DNA of 64,000 nucleotides. Origin: Orbilia blumenaviensis (taxonomy: Eukaryota > Ascomycota > Orbiliomycetes > Orbiliales > Orbiliaceae). The notes below the pieces were generated by a model. The model was given only the letters and a program-made list of their open reading frames with translations. It made no database searches and was not told where the DNA came from. Of this stretch, positions 24,207 to 37,462 are shown one piece after another. Within the stretch, counting starts at the first letter, position 1. The number at the start of each line of letters is the position of its first letter. The position numbers and the translations under genes are program-made. The stretch spans positions 1,612,001-1,676,000 of the forward strand of contig JAVHNS010000011.1 of NCBI GenBank assembly GCA_036872755.1, read 5' to 3'.

Positions 24207-24534
24207 GAGAACCCCGCAGAACAGTTGGATCTGATAATCCCTTCTCTTAGTTCACTCCATTTAATTTGCATCGATCAATCGAGGGCTTATATATAATATT
24301 TGGAAAAAGTAAGTAGATACTTTCCTTCGGAGGATCCTCTCATATGTCGTTCGAGTACGTCGCTGGCTTGGCTTGAACGCGTAGCTTCAATTCACACCGT
24401 CACCAACGCCGCGGCTACGTCATACTATCACAGCCTCGCTTTTCTAACTTATCAATTCCTCAATTCTCAGAAACTCGACCCAGTATATTCCTAAATATTC
24501 AAATTTTGACTCATACATACGTTACCATCGCACA

Positions 24535-26144
24535 ATGGCGGGCATCATCGACTCCACTCTCAAAGCCCTCCATCTAAAAGACTCCACCCCCCCACCTTCG
24601 GAGGCAGCTGTCTCTGATCTTAAAGATCAGTACTCTGCCGCTGGTCAATCTCATGTCTTCAATTTCTATGATTCTCTCACCAATTCAGAAAAGCTGGCCT
24701 TGTTCACCCAATTGTCCGACATAAACCCAGCCCGCACCTCCGAACTCGCACAGAAAGCCCTGAACCCTGCCAGCACCTCTGCGGATGATTCAAAACCCGA
24801 GATCGAGCCTTTACCGTCGCAGGCTTGCGCTTCTACAATAGATTCTTCCGAAGCTGACCTCAAAAAATGGTATAATGAAGGTCTCGAGTTGATTGCCAGT
24901 AACAAGGTCGGTGTTATTTTAATGGCTGGAGGGCAAGGTACCCGTTTGGGATCCAGTGATCCCAAAGGCTGCTATGACATCGGCCTCCCATCAAAGAAGA
25001 GTCTTTTCCAGATCCAAGCGGAACGAATTTCAAGAGTACAGAAGCTTGCGGAGGAATACAAAGGTGTGAAAAAGGGTGTCAACGTCGCGCAGATCCCATG
25101 GTACATCATGACCTCTGGACCTACCAGAAAGCCTACAGAAGATTACTTCGTAAAGAACGACTACTTTGGATTGGATAAGAGCCAGGTCTTGTTCTTTGAA
25201 CAGGGCGTGCTTCCCTGCATCTCCAACGATGGAAAGATCATTCTGGAATCTAAATCCAGGGTCGCAGTTGCACCAGATGGTAATGGAGGTATCTACGCAG
25301 CTTTGGATAAATCCGGCATTCTCCAGGACCTTAAGACTCGGGGCATCGACCACGTACATGCATATTGCGTGGACAACTGCCTGGTTAAGGTCGCCGACCC
25401 TTTGTTCATTGGCTTTAGCGCCCTCAGCAATGTTTCAATCGCTACGAAGGTAGTAAGGAAACGTAATGCGAAGGAATCAGTTGGACTTATTATCCTCAAA
25501 AATGGCAAACCGGATGTTGTCGAATACTCCGAAATCGACAAAGAGATGACAGAAGAGATGGATCCGGAGAATAAGGAGTTGCTCAAATTCCGAGCCGCCA
25601 ACATTGTGAATCACTACTACTCTACTGAGTTCTTGAATACGATCCCAGAGTGGTGTAACGACCTTCCTCACCACATCGCACGTAAAAAGATCCCATATCT
25701 GGATACTGAGACTGGTGAACAGGTTAAGCCAGAGAAGCCAAATGGAATCAAACTTGAGCAGTTTGTGTTCGATGTTTTCCCTATGCTTGCCCTAGAGAAG
25801 TTTGCATGCTTGGAAGTGGCTAGGGAGGATGAATTCTCGCCGTTGAAGAACGCAAGGGGTACAGGCGAGGATGACCCAGATACCAGCAGGAGGGATATTA
25901 TGACTCAGGGTAAGAAGTGGGTTCAGGCCGCCGGAGCACAAATCTTGAGTGATGATATGGATAAAGATGGGATCGAAATTTCCCCGTTGTTGAGCTATGT
26001 AAGTCAATCCTTCCGACAATTTCACACTCCAGTGATCGTTCAGATATTTACAAGAATCAACTACAGGGCGGAGAGGGACTTGAGTTTTTGGATGGGAAGA
26101 CCATCAAAGGACCAGCACTCATCCTTCAACCGGGCGAGGTTTAA
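24535..26144 (+). CDS. uap1: UDP-N-acetylglucosamine pyrophosphorylase
   Basis: Two exons: 24535-25998 and 26067-26144, giving 513 residues. The nucleotidyl-transfer loop [17 protein letters not shown] lies at about residues 129-145, followed by [12 protein letters not shown]. Further conserved blocks are NGGIYAAL near residue 245 and the uracil/sugar-binding core. Removing the last intron (donor GTAAGT, acceptor CTACAG) restores the family ending [15 protein letters not shown]...ALILQPGEV; without splicing the frame ends in an unrelated tail. Family knowledge: the cytosolic enzyme makes UDP-GlcNAc from GlcNAc-1-P and UTP for chitin, N-glycans and GPI anchors. Its 3' end faces RPA43 217 bases away. 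Confidence 0.96.
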
Positions 26145-26361
26145 ATGAATGATGCATCCTGCGGAGAATGATTGTAATTACCAGGCCAGTACTGGTTTAA
26201 GTATTTCGCCGAATAAATTGGAATCTCTTGATATCATAAGGAACAAGTACGCTCTGAAATCTATAAGAATATATTACAATATGAAGTAGAAAAGTATACG
26301 AAAAATCCAACCACTTCGGACTTTCCAAATGTCACCCGCAAGGGTCAGGTTGAAAAAAAAA

Positions 26362-27354
26362 TTATTCAATTTTCCCTTCCCGTTTCCGCTTCTTCTTCTC
26401 CTTCTTCTCCATTCGCCGTCTCTTTGATTCTTCGTCATCCGAATCCCTGCCATGGAGTTGTGCGATCTGTTTCTTAGGAACTTCTGTTGCAATACTTGCA
26501 GGCTCCGGCCCGCCCTCAGCTACCTCCGGGAGGTCTTCATCCTTAAAGCTACCCTCTAACGATAACATCCCACCTTCTGTTTTTACAGCCGTGACCACAA
26601 ACTTCTGAAGTCCCTCCACTTCATTTCCTTCCACATCGAACCACCTGCCCATAGCCTTTGTCAACCCCTCAATTGGGTCTGCCCCGCCAATAGACTTCTG
26701 TTTCCTCTTATTTTTCCCATCACTAGGATAAGTTTCGTCTTCTGCATCCTCAGTCATGCTTGCACCGTCGTCATTGGCCGGCACAAACTTCCAATCCTTA
26801 GGGATCCCCGTCTGCGTCACGGAAACACTGAAGACATTCCCATACAGCATTCCTAGATGGCTAGGCGATACATTGTTGACAAACCCTTCAAGAACCATTC
26901 CCACCACGGGTTTCCACAACATAAACTCCACAAGGCACCACACGAAGGCGAAAGGTGATTCACCCAATATTCTAGCAGCCGGCGATTGGAACCGTAGGTT
27001 TTGGTGAAGGAGAATCACACCGTCAAGGGTGCTGTCATATTTGAATACCAGAGGGTCGAGGTGGTCACGTTGGATGCCGATTTGGGGGGTTGCAGAATAA
27101 GCTGGTGAGATGGAGAGGTACCGGGAAGCAGTTGTGAGAGTGTATGGAGAGGATATTTCCGCTGTTTTAAGGGCTGGTTTTGAGGATGACATAGTAACGC
27201 CTGCTGTAGTGGTTTCGGGGGCCGGCTGTTCAGCGGGAGAGGCCTCAGATTGGGTTTCGAGCTTGCGCTTTTTCTTAGTCCGTTCGGATTTGCTTGTAGG
27301 TTCGATATCGTTTATCTTGTGCTTGTGGGATTTTTCAGTTGCGACTGCCGCCAT
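26362..27354 (-). CDS. rpa43: DNA-directed RNA polymerase I subunit RPA43
   Basis: Single exon of 330 residues. The first 60 residues are basic and Ser/Thr-rich. The conserved core starts near SPYTLTTASRYLSISPAY. It has the Rpb7-like N-terminal part with DGVILLHQNLRF, then SPFAFVWCLVEFMLWKPVVG and VLEGFVNNVSPSHLGMLYGN, which is the OB-fold region of the RPA43 family. The tail is acidic and then strongly Lys/Arg-rich, a likely nuclear or nucleolar localisation signal. Family knowledge: with Rpa14/Rpa12-side partners it forms the Pol I stalk and contacts Rrn3 for rDNA initiation. No introns are visible. The length is close to that of other RPA43 proteins. Confidence 0.92.
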   Translation of the reverse strand: MAAVATEKSHKHKINDIEPTSKSERTKKKRKLETQSEASPAEQPAPETTTAGVTMSSSKPALKTAEISSPYTLTTASRYLSISPAYSATPQIGIQRDHLDPLVFKYDSTLDGVILLHQNLRFQSPAARILGESPFAFVWCLVEFMLWKPVVGMVLEGFVNNVSPSHLGMLYGNVFSVSVTQTGIPKDWKFVPANDDGASMTEDAEDETYPSDGKNKRKQKSIGGADPIEGLTKAMGRWFDVEGNEVEGLQKFVVTAVKTEGGMLSLEGSFKDEDLPEVAEGGPEPASIATEVPKKQIAQLHGRDSDDEESKRRRMEKKEKKKRKREGKIE

Positions 27355-28627
27355 CGCTCTTCCTGATAGGCCAGTTGTTTCCTCGAAGGATGTGACAGTC
27401 TATACAATCCAATGACGCGAATCGGAATATCGATAACGGATGCGATTGTTGATTCCGCTGTGTCGATGGCCTAAACGGTGCCTTTTCAATGAGCGACGGG
27501 GAACCCAAGAATATTAAAAGGTGGAAGTTTAGCGCAGTTAGTGATGCTGCCGAAAAAAAATTAAGTAGCCCAACAACACAATAGCCACCCCAATATCCAA
27601 CACGGCTTTTGTAGGTCAAGTCCCGTGACCATTTCGGGGCCTGAAACGGCCCGAGTCCACCGGAGGCACCATCTGCGGAACCGATAAATTTTATCTCCAA
27701 ATGTGCGGTGGCATTTGGCCGTTCGATTGAGCCAAAAATCAAGTCATTTTATGCACAATTGGAGAATGCGGAGACGATTTCGCTCGGGGCTAGTGAATGT
27801 TGTGAATCTCGATACCCAGCGGCATGAGTATGTGTGTTGCGGCAACACCAGTGCACACACTATACATCGCTTTGGATTTATCTTTTTTTAACACAACATA
27901 AAAGTGTTAAGAGACTGGCATTGCCCATGCTTCAACAATATTGCAATTGTATAGGCCTAAACGGCCTCACAAATCCAGTTGATGTACCATGTTATGTTAA
28001 GTAGGTCCCCCCGAGATATGGATGCATGCGCATACGCATGTACATACATATGTGCGCACAGGCCTACAGGTTCAAAGTTGAAGTCGGAGTAGCGTTTGTG
28101 CGACCCTAAAAAGGAGTGTCGATGTAGGTAAAATGCTTCTTACATCTGATATCACATTGCAATGGCTGACCAGAATCACCAAATCATTCGAACCAACAAG
28201 GTAAGACAGGGCGCAAGTATACGTAGAAAAATGATCGAATAACTACATTGTGTCAATAAGCTGGCCATGACGTGGATATGCGCAATATAAAGTCAGACAA
28301 GCGCAAATAAGTTAACGCTAGTTAACTTCATCAGACGAGAAGAAAGCCCCGATGGCAAAATAAAGCTCCCATAGCCCCTCCCAAACGCCGCTAGTAAGTA
28401 GCTCGAGTATCCTTTCATCCCTCTGAGTCAGGCCGTTCCGGGGCAATATTCATCAGCGTATGAGATCTGAAAAGAGAAAGAAAAGAAAGAAACGAAAGAT
28501 ATTCTTAGACACGCATGCCGTGCAGGACGTATTGTGCGATAGGGCAATAACGAAACACCCAAAACTAACACCCACATTAATAAAATGAAAAGAAAAATGC
28601 ATGTTGTCACGATGATAATCCCCCGTC
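27355..28627. other. Intergenic region RPA43 promoter / Munc13-like 3' region
   Basis: Contains the RPA43 promoter and the 3' side of the Munc13-like gene, both on the minus strand. No gene is recognised. The striking element is the alternating purine-pyrimidine run at 28022-28060. Confidence 0.6.
28022..28060. other. 39-nt perfectly alternating purine-pyrimidine run (Z-DNA-prone)
   Basis: Every position from 28022 to 28060 alternates purine and pyrimidine without a break, through a mixture of GC, CA/TG and TA steps. It is not a simple repeat of one dinucleotide. It lies about 670 bases upstream of the RPA43 start codon, between two minus-strand genes. Confidence 0.8.
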
Positions 28628-31600
28628 TTATCTCCTCCCGAGGCCACCCATCCCTCCTGCTGTCATTCTTCCGGCCCCGGCATTGATGCTCTGGGCTACA
28701 ATGGCCTCCGCTGCCCGCTGCGCTGCAATCCTCTCCTTTTGCTGAGACCTCGCTCGCAAGTACCCCGCTGCATCAGCCCTCATTCGTAATATTCTTAGGA
28801 TCATATCATCGCTGGCTTCTGCTTGCGCTTCCTTCCTCTTCTCTTCCTTTGCCTTCCGCATCGTCCCCAAGTTTCGATTCATCAGCACGGATTTCGATCG
28901 TTTCGCCATCGGAACACCCAGGAGTAGAGCGCCCGACCCCGGAGGCCCCAGGTTTAGGCTCTTTTGTTTCTCGGCTGCCCTGGCAGCATTTTGCGCAGCA
29001 ATACGTTCGGAAGTCCGTATTAAATTTTCAGACGAGTCAAAGTAAAAGAAGCCTAGGGATTGTAAGTCGTGATACTTCGGCGATTTCAGGACGTCGACAG
29101 GTACACCGGTGGATTGGCCCTGTTCATCCGGAGCATTGAAAAATTCAAATAGAAACTAAAGCCTGTCAGCAAATTCCCGGGCCTTGCAATGTATTAGGAA
29201 ATGCGCACCTTAAGCCACTTAAACACAACGTCAAGCTCCTGATTAGAAAGTGGCTTTTGGTTTGATGGCTTGTCAGATAATGGTGGGACCATTAGAGTCT
29301 CAATCGTGGCAAGGACTTCTTTCCAAAGCTTAGCCATAACATTAATCAAGGCTTCGTGGGTCAGAGTCTTGTCCAAGATTTCAAAGTTCTCGTTAAAATA
29401 TGTAAACAACGGCGTTAATGCATTGGCCACATCGTCATCGGTTGGTCCCGTCTTGATAACTGACTGCGGGCGATTTGACCCAAACCCGGTTCGGCTGAAA
29501 TAGCTCGACACCGAAGCTATAGATATACCTGGATTGAGAATTGATTTGAGGGCTTGCTTTGACAAGCAGTGTTTGATAAATGGCGCGCACTAGAATGGTA
29601 TTAATGAATGCAATATTAAGAGTTAGGCATATTTTGATTTTACCTTGTCAGTAATTTGCCTAGCCATATCTCGCTCCGTTCGCTTCAGCGTTCTAAATGT
29701 TCGGCCGAAATAAAACTGTATGTCGTCCCGTTCCCCTTCCATACTAATTTTGAGCAGTAGCCGCCCCTGGGTGTCGAGATCTAACCAGTATTCCTTAATG
29801 AGAGAGTATTAGCCAAGAAGATTACGATATAGATATCAATCAAATTTACCCTTGGCTCGTAATCCCCGAAAAATGAGGGATCAAGTTTAATCGGTGCCCT
29901 CCCGACATAATCATGTTCCCCGACAGTATCATGGTCCCATATAGTAGCAGTAAGTAGCACCGGCCCAGTCGTGGTGATTTCAACAGTTTCATCGAATCTA
30001 GGGTTCAAAGTGGAGTACATAACCCTCGTTTTGGATAATCGTTTGTGATACTCGTCCCCCAGGACGACATATGGATCACTCAATCCATTAATATCGCACG
30101 CTTTAAGGTCTTCGGCTTCAACTATCTTAATGGTGAAGAGGTATTTATTGGATGATTGTTTCTTTGGCTGGTAGACGGGTGTGTTTTTGGCTATTATAGC
30201 AGCACATCGGTCAACGTTTATCGACTTTTCGATCAAGTCGAGTTGGTGAATGGCGTATTCGATATTGTTGAATTTCACGCAGGTCTATATAAATCAATGA
30301 GCATTTATACCACAGAACAAAAACACCATTATATCTTACCTCTGGCAAGAAGTTAAACGGTTCAACCTTCTCTTTACTATTGAAGTAAGCGAGCAATTTT
30401 TCTTTCTGGGTTTTATTTCTCGCCGCCTCTTGCTCAGGTGTCACGCGGTCCATCTCTTGAGTGAACAATGTCTCGACCTTTTCGCAATAGTACATCAATC
30501 CCGTACCTATTGACTTGGAAAGCGCAGTAAAGAACTTAGCTTCCTGGTACTCATTGGCCCAGTTCAGATCTTTGAGCGCCTTGATGTTCTGTATAAATGA
30601 TCGGAAAACATCTTCAACTGAGACTGAATGGCGGTCATTCGCCATCGTTCCGTTCTCCGATTTAACTATAAATTCGTCGCCCTTTAGGGCGTTTTCAACC
30701 CATTCGAGAATCTTGCCATCGATGTTACTCAGCCATCTCCAGACAAAATCCTGGATCATCTGCTCAATGTCAAATGGGAATGGGTTTCTACCAGAAAGGG
30801 ATTCATTGGTTAGCATTGGGAAATGGGAAAAAAAGAAAAGGGAAGAAGAAAAATATAGAATAAGCCGGCGCCTCACTTGATGACTTGGTCATATATGTCT
30901 CTCACTTCAATGAGACCTTGATACATGTCAAAGGCATCTTGAATATCGAGCTCTTCTCCCTTTTCCTGCGACGAGCGGAAGATTCCTTTGATGATGTTCT
31001 CCGCATCTTCTGCAAACGCTGGAAATATACCTTCGATGGTCAGGAAGTCGATTTTTACTTTTCTAGATCAAAAGTTAGCCATTGTACGTTTCCAAATTAC
31101 ATGGCTTAATCATACCCAAGGATGGGCTCCGGGAACTTCTTTGAAAGCCGCTTTATCAAACCTATAAGTTTTTTTCCGAGCTCTACGATGTGGTACATAT
31201 CCCATTCTTCTCTATTTTCTGGGATGTCCTTTGTGAACCCCGAGTATACTTCCTCTGCGCGAACTTTGAGCCCATCTTTGACTGAGCCAATAAAGGTGTC
31301 TAGGTCCTTGCCTGCTGAGAAGAGTGGATTCGGGTAAAGATGGTTCGTCAGGATGTACATATACTCGTCGATAGAAGGCGGTTTCAGATCAAAACACTGC
31401 ATAACGGCGTGGTAAAGTTCCCTCAAGATGTTATCGTAGAAGGAAGAAAGGTTTTTACGTTGGAGTGTTTGCTACAGCAACTGTTAACCGGTGCAAAAAC
31501 AATATGTGGTAGAAAGACTTACATCAGGAATTGTCCATTGCTCCCAAGGTATTGCAACCGCCCCTTTGAGGTATTCAAACGCTTTGTCGACCGTATCCAG

Positions 31601-32974
31601 ATCTGCCCTTGACTCCGCATACATTTCCCGGACGAGGCCGAGAACCATAATACTCTTAGTGAAGGAGGGTATCCGCCAACGAATAGAACAAGCTTCTATC
31701 AGTGCTATCTCTTCAAAGGATAGTACCGGTGGTAAGAGCTCGTCGCTCTCGCTTTCCGCGGCTGGCCCGGCGTGATTGTCAAAGCACATCTTTAGTAGAA
31801 CACGGAAATATTCCTTGGGGTTCGGTGGGATGAAGGTGAATATCCCTTCCGCTCCATCAGTATGTGTCTGAAATCCGTTAACCTGGTCCCCATTGATATC
31901 AATACTGGCCAGTCCGGGGTTGGCTGTGACCATGGCCTCCTGCATCAAGGGAATGTACTCCAACTCCCCCGCCTTCCAGCTTTCATAGCCTTCATCAGTG
32001 TCGAAGTCATCAGCTGTTAGCGTGGCTTTGGCGCCGGCATGGATCCTCGCTCCATAGAGCTTAAGCTCCTTCATAGCAATGGTATCACTCCAGGCCTGAC
32101 GGTTCCTATTGATGTCATTTTGGGCCTGAGTCAAGGAAATTCGGAATATTCTCGCAACAGTTTGTACAAAGGGCATCTCTCTGACATCGTATGATAAAGG
32201 CACTTCCTCCGTAATCTGCGCCGGCTGTTGGGCAGTAGTTTGCGCATCCACTAGGTTCGTGTCATGCGCGAGCATTCTTGACTCAAGAGTCGAGAGCTTA
32301 TTTACGAGTTCAGAGTGTCCGGAGGCCCATCCGTTATCCTTTAGACACAATACTATCAACCGGATGAACAATGCGACATGGCGGTCGACTAGCAGGCCGA
32401 CATTTTCTTTCGTTACGCCCACCAGCCCACCGGCATGCACAGCTAACTGAAGTTCATTTGTAGCCCGAGAGATAAAGAGCAATATCATATCCTCTGCTCT
32501 CCGACTTTTGTGCAGGACTTTTCTCCTCTCCGGATCAATGAGCTGATTCAAGAACACGGCAAAGGTACGCTTGACCAGTGGATCCTTATATTCCTTCCCC
32601 GGCTCTCTGCCAATAATCGTTCCTTCAAGTCTCCGCTGGAAGACCGTGACGAAATCAACTTTTGGTAATTTTGCAGATTTAGACCCACTCGAAAATTCCG
32701 CCAGGAGGGCGCCTGCGGAACTCGAGTAGGCGGAGGCTGGTTTGGGAGCCGGCTGAGTGACGGCCACTCGCTTACGCGGTTGGAGAAGATAATTGAGAAA
32801 GCCGATCCGTAGAGCATGGCTATAAACGTGTTCGGGAGTGGCCTGGTGGCCGGCCACACGACGAGCACTTACGATCGAGGCCTGGCTGTTCTGCCGGTTT
32901 TGGGGGTAATAAGCGGCATTTTCGGGTTGGGCATAGTACCCCGCAGTATCTTGGGTCGACCATCGCTGCGCCAT
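28628..32974 (-). CDS. Munc13/UNC-13-like protein with central C2 domain
   Basis: Eight exons on the minus strand: 32974-31523, 31471-31116, 31062-30877, 30787-30340, 30284-29850, 29793-29644, 29589-29209 and 29155-28628, giving 1311 residues; all junctions keep the frame. The long helical N-terminal half corresponds to the MUN region with MHD1. A C2 domain lies at about residues 855-955 (KYLFTIKIVEAEDLKACD, GLSDPYVVL, TLNPRFDETVEI, TIWDHDTVGEHDYVG) with the Asp residues that usually bind Ca2+. MHD2 follows (ALTPLFTYFNENFEILDKTL to the VVFKWLKFLFEFF junction). The tail is basic, Ala/Gly-rich and coiled. Family knowledge: fungal UNC-13 relatives act at the plasma membrane in exocytosis and endocytosis during cytokinesis and tip growth; animal Munc13 primes SNAREs by opening syntaxin. 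Specific role here is inferred. Confidence 0.9.
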
Positions 32975-33589
32975 GGTGACCGAGATCGCCTTGTGGCAGG
33001 CTTACGGGGGATGGTAAGGAGTGTCCGAATCTAGAAATGAAGATGTCGTGTTTGGTCAGTTGGATTATTTTAGTTTCTTGTTTTGTTCTGTTCTGTTCTA
33101 ATTTATCTACATGAACAAAAAAGAAAGAAGGAATGAGAGGATGGAAGGAATGAAGGAATGGAAGGATCCTTATGACGGGGTGATGATATCAATGGCAGGC
33201 CGGCATAGATAATCTTACATCGCTAAATGGGTTGATTCGAAACGTGGCTGAAAACACGGGAATCCCGGACACAAAAGTTGGCAGAGATAATAGGGCTTTT
33301 TCGAGGGTCGGCAGGATAATAGACGGAGAAGAGATATCAGACAGCAATATTAGGTTGGGCCGCAGAAGTCGGCTGTGGTGTCGGGGGAAGCCAGCCAGCA
33401 AGCCAGAAAGGAATGTTGTTTGTTGTTCAGCTGCCGAATTGGAAGCAGATAGTATACCGGTTCCACCCCAAGAAAAGGCTCTTGTCTCTCTCTCTTCCTT
33501 CCTTTGCATGCTGGTTACTCAGGCTTAGCTTAGCTTAACATGTATCGGCTCCCCAAGGATGACATTATAATTATTATTACTACAGGTAC

Positions 33590-34250
33590 CTAGCCTAGTA
33601 TACTGACTACTGCTTCAAGTGACGAGTGTTATGATTACCTACCTACTCAGTACGAGGTACTCCTAACTATAATTATGATCGAACTCGAAAAGAAAGCATG
33701 CGGTTACGAGGATGTATGTTGGCCATGCCAGGGCGCGGGTGAAGCTTGGAAGCTGATTAGCTCAGCTCAGCTCAGCTCAGCTCAACCCAGGGGACGATTA
33801 ATATTAAGTACCTACTGAAGTACTTACGTATACCTAGGTACTTACCTACCTACCTACCTAATCGTACGCACACAAGTTGATGACATTAATATCCGTTCAT
33901 CATTCGGCTCCATTTGGGGGGGCGGCTCTGCCCGTGCTATCACCCTTATCAACAAACCCCTTAAGGGGGCCTGCTTGGTATTATTACTCCGACCTAACCT
34001 GGTATCAATCCAATACCTACCTATGTAGGTCCTTACCTAGGTGAGCTAGGTACCTACTATACCAGAAATGCGTTGGGGATTGATACGGTATTAATATGGG
34101 ATTATAGCCCACAATACTCTCATTGAATTGGACTGGAACGGTATTCAAAACCTCATTGTTCTGGTATAGTAACTATTTACTAAGTATGGAAGCCCGGGTA
34201 GGTACCTACTTAAATACCTATTTATGTTTACTTACTTAAGTATTACATTG
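33590..34250. repeat. TAGG/CCTA palindromic tetranucleotide cluster
   Basis: Repeated CCTACC, CCTAGG and GGTACCT words, with runs at 33826-33866, 34012-34060 and 34190-34220. Same motif family as at 4797-5275. Confidence 0.7.
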
Positions 34251-37200
34251 GTATGTCAGGAAAGAGGTAATTTCCTACCTTAGTACTTATTACCTGACTT
34301 GGTGGCTCGCTGCTTACTTACTCACACTCCTTTTGATCAAGCTCCTTTTGGCCTCCTGGGGGAAAGTATATCTAGTCTTTAAGCACTTGAGTACAGTAGT
34401 TATAATTATTGCCAACTGGTACGTAGACATACTAAAACGGGATACCACAATATATCAATCGCGATCGGAATTTGAAAGCCTGCGCCTGAGCGCCCGATCG
34501 AGGGTCCCATGGCCATAGCTATCGTAACATATATATTTATAATATAAGCTACCCTAAGTTATTATAACTAGGTATACACTCTTCACGTTGAATTTGCCTA
34601 TCATGTACCCTTCAGCCTCCACCAATCAACTCGAAACAAAAACTAATAGCTTAGCTCGCAGCTTGAACGCCCGAATTAAACATGTAACCTGGCTACGGCC
34701 TCCCTTAAGTGCTCACTTACTTCCTTAAGTAGTTTACTGATGCCGAAATAACCACAATAAACTCTTATTAACCTATGATCACAGCCAATTAGCGTTATAG
34801 ATATATAGCCCGAGCCCTGTAGTGCTTTATGAGTAAATACTTGATTTCCAGTACTGTAATAGCTGGTAGGTCTTTACTACCCTTGCACATGTATATGTGT
34901 CCAGGCGTAGCTGCCCTGGGCCATACCTACATAAGTAATTCGGGCCTATGCGTGGGCCCAAGCTGTGGGTTGAAGCTCTCTGAGGGTTTGTCGGGGTGGG
35001 GTATAGTTGCCACCATTCCAACTCCTTCCCTACTAGCCAAAATGCACCTCCGTCTGCGCGCGGTCCGGGTCAACATCCGGGCCCGCGTCCAACCTGAGAT
35101 CTATGCAGATACCCTACAATGGTTGATCAAGGGGCCACTTAAAGAAGCACCTACATTAGTTATCACATCGAGGTCTCGAAGTTTATAGAATATATTTCCG
35201 AATGTTCTTCACAGGACAATAGACCTGGTTTAGGTTCGCAAGGCCCTTCAAGGCTATTTCACCGCGGATTCCCTGTTCCCTGTTGTCAATTGTCTCTGAC
35301 CGATCAAAGAGTAGGTGAACCACGTGTGGCTCACGTGCTCACAAGACAGCACTGGCCCGACGTCAACATTAATATCCTTAGCATAGTTTAACACTTAACG
35401 AAAGGAGAAATCGTTGGCGTATAGATCTAAATACCTGGGATACACATAACACCTGGTCTCTATCATATGACCCCTTCCTCACTTCTGTCTTGCTCCAAAT
35501 ATACATGACTCCTGTAACGTTGCGCATTGTTGTAATAACGGACACGAGACAAGCACTCGCGCAACTTACAATCTTGGCTGACGAAATTCAAAACTGGGAT
35601 ATCTAAAGCCTGAAAAGGCTTGAAATAGTGGAGGTCAACCTATTGGCGATGGGTCCATGATATCGTACGTCTCCCTTCTTTTTGTACATAAATTTATATG
35701 CATCGCTATCATTTTAAGTGGGGGAAGAGAAGATCTAGAGGTTAAGAGTCACTAATCTAAGTATGGATTTATCCAATTTTGGACCCAATTGGAGTGTCGA
35801 TACCACAATTCAGGACCGAAAGGATTGGACCAGAATGGAGGATGCAGACAGGGTCCGCAGTACCAAGCCAAATGACCAGTGAGCCCTGCATAAAATCTTT
35901 AAGAAAGCACCTCCCAGATGTAGCCCATTAAGGTTGAGTAGGGTATTAAATACACGTGACAGAACTCCTAGGGTAACTGCGTTTAACTGGTCTACCGTGT
36001 AAACATTTCGGCGTATTCCGTTGATAAGTAGAATAGAAGTTGAGCAGGTCTACGGAAATTGTCGGGTTGTGACAGTGCGGGGTTTCAGAAACCGCTCTAT
36101 AGAACGTAGTCAACACCGCCTATTACAAGCCCCCAAGGCAGTAAACAAGCACTGTACAGTACGATATTCTATTAAATTAACGAAGTAGCTGTGTAGTATA
36201 CTACTTATTCCATTGAAGTTTGCACAAAGCTAAGATCTCCTTAACGTTGCTTGACCAAGTACTTAGTAGGTATGTAGTTACTCGTACACTACCTAGACTA
36301 CCCGTTCGGTTTTCTTACAAATCGGGATCAAGAAATGTGTTATCCTAAATAGCACCAGGAAAATCTCGCCTGTTGCAGTAGCCTGACGTCATAGCACCGC
36401 CTTTTTCAGGGACAGGCTGAATGTATCAGCTCTGATCTTTGCGATTGCGCATGCATCGGTTGCCGCTTTCCTCCTCCTCCTCCTCCTCCTCCCGTTGAAG
36501 ACACAATGATTTGCTGAGTGATAGACTCTCCATTTAAAGCTTTTTAGTATTATTACGACTAAATTTAATTAGGCGCAGGATGACACACCCTATTTATTAC
36601 CTGAGCTGAGGCAACCAGAGGACTCCAAAATGACGTCGGCGACGTTTACCACCATGATGATTACATAAGAAAAAAATGAAGGAAAAAAATGCAGCCGGTT
36701 TCAGCGATGACGGCTGAGGCGTCAATGCGTCGCATCGCCCGGCCATCCAGATATATGCGCATGTATACTTACCTCTGTGGCCGTCACCGGTGTTGTCGTT
36801 ATTGTAAGAGCGCACTAAAGGCAATGGGTAGAGACTGAAATAAAGAAATACCTGGGAGGTTGTCTGGGGCCTCTCGTCTGGGTTTTGGTGCGCAGATCAA
36901 AGGGGCATATTTAAGTTTGATGGGTAATAGGAATCACAGCTTGAAATTAAGTATATTACGCGCTGATAGCATCCTCGTTCCCAAGTTTCCCAAGATCATC
37001 GCATTGAGCTCCTGAGCAACCAGCTATTGAAGTACAGATACCTAATTAGACTTCGATGGTTTGTTTTAAGTGCAATGCTCGCTTTCATTCGGGCTTCCCA
37101 CGTGTCTATGTAGACAGATGTACTGGTGCATGACCATAGTGGGACCCACAAAGTGCGCCCAATACTACGGAATCTCCAACATCCATAAGGGTCAGGATTA

Positions 37201-37462
37201 TTGACAGCCAGCTCCTCCACCCCCCGGAATTCCGCCCCCGTTCGATGAGCATGTGTGGGAATAACAAGTAACGGCCATGGGCCGTCCTTTTGATAAACAC
37301 TACTCCTTCAAGGCTATCAATCCATCACAGGCCAGGTTTTCCATGTAGATCCTTTCAAGCCTTCACCAAGCCGTTTATTACTGCCTATATCCATACGGAT
37401 CCATCAGGCCCCTAATCGGTGCTCCAACGGGTTCTTCTCGATGTCGCCGCCGAAGACTGGAG

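Larger units (their letters stand above)
22866..24534. other. Intergenic region nik1 - UDP-GlcNAc pyrophosphorylase
   Basis: Begins with the nik1 3' region: a purine-rich stretch followed by 24 T at 22998-23021. Further on are an 18-bp perfect palindrome (23742-23759), a 7-bp stem with a 4-nt loop (23862-23879), a TATA element (24193) and the leader of the next gene. No coding sequence is recognised. Confidence 0.6.

Noticed and set aside
34829..35188. 119-codon open frame in the gene-poor region
   Set aside because: No domain and no protein-like composition; it crosses TATA-rich intergenic DNA.
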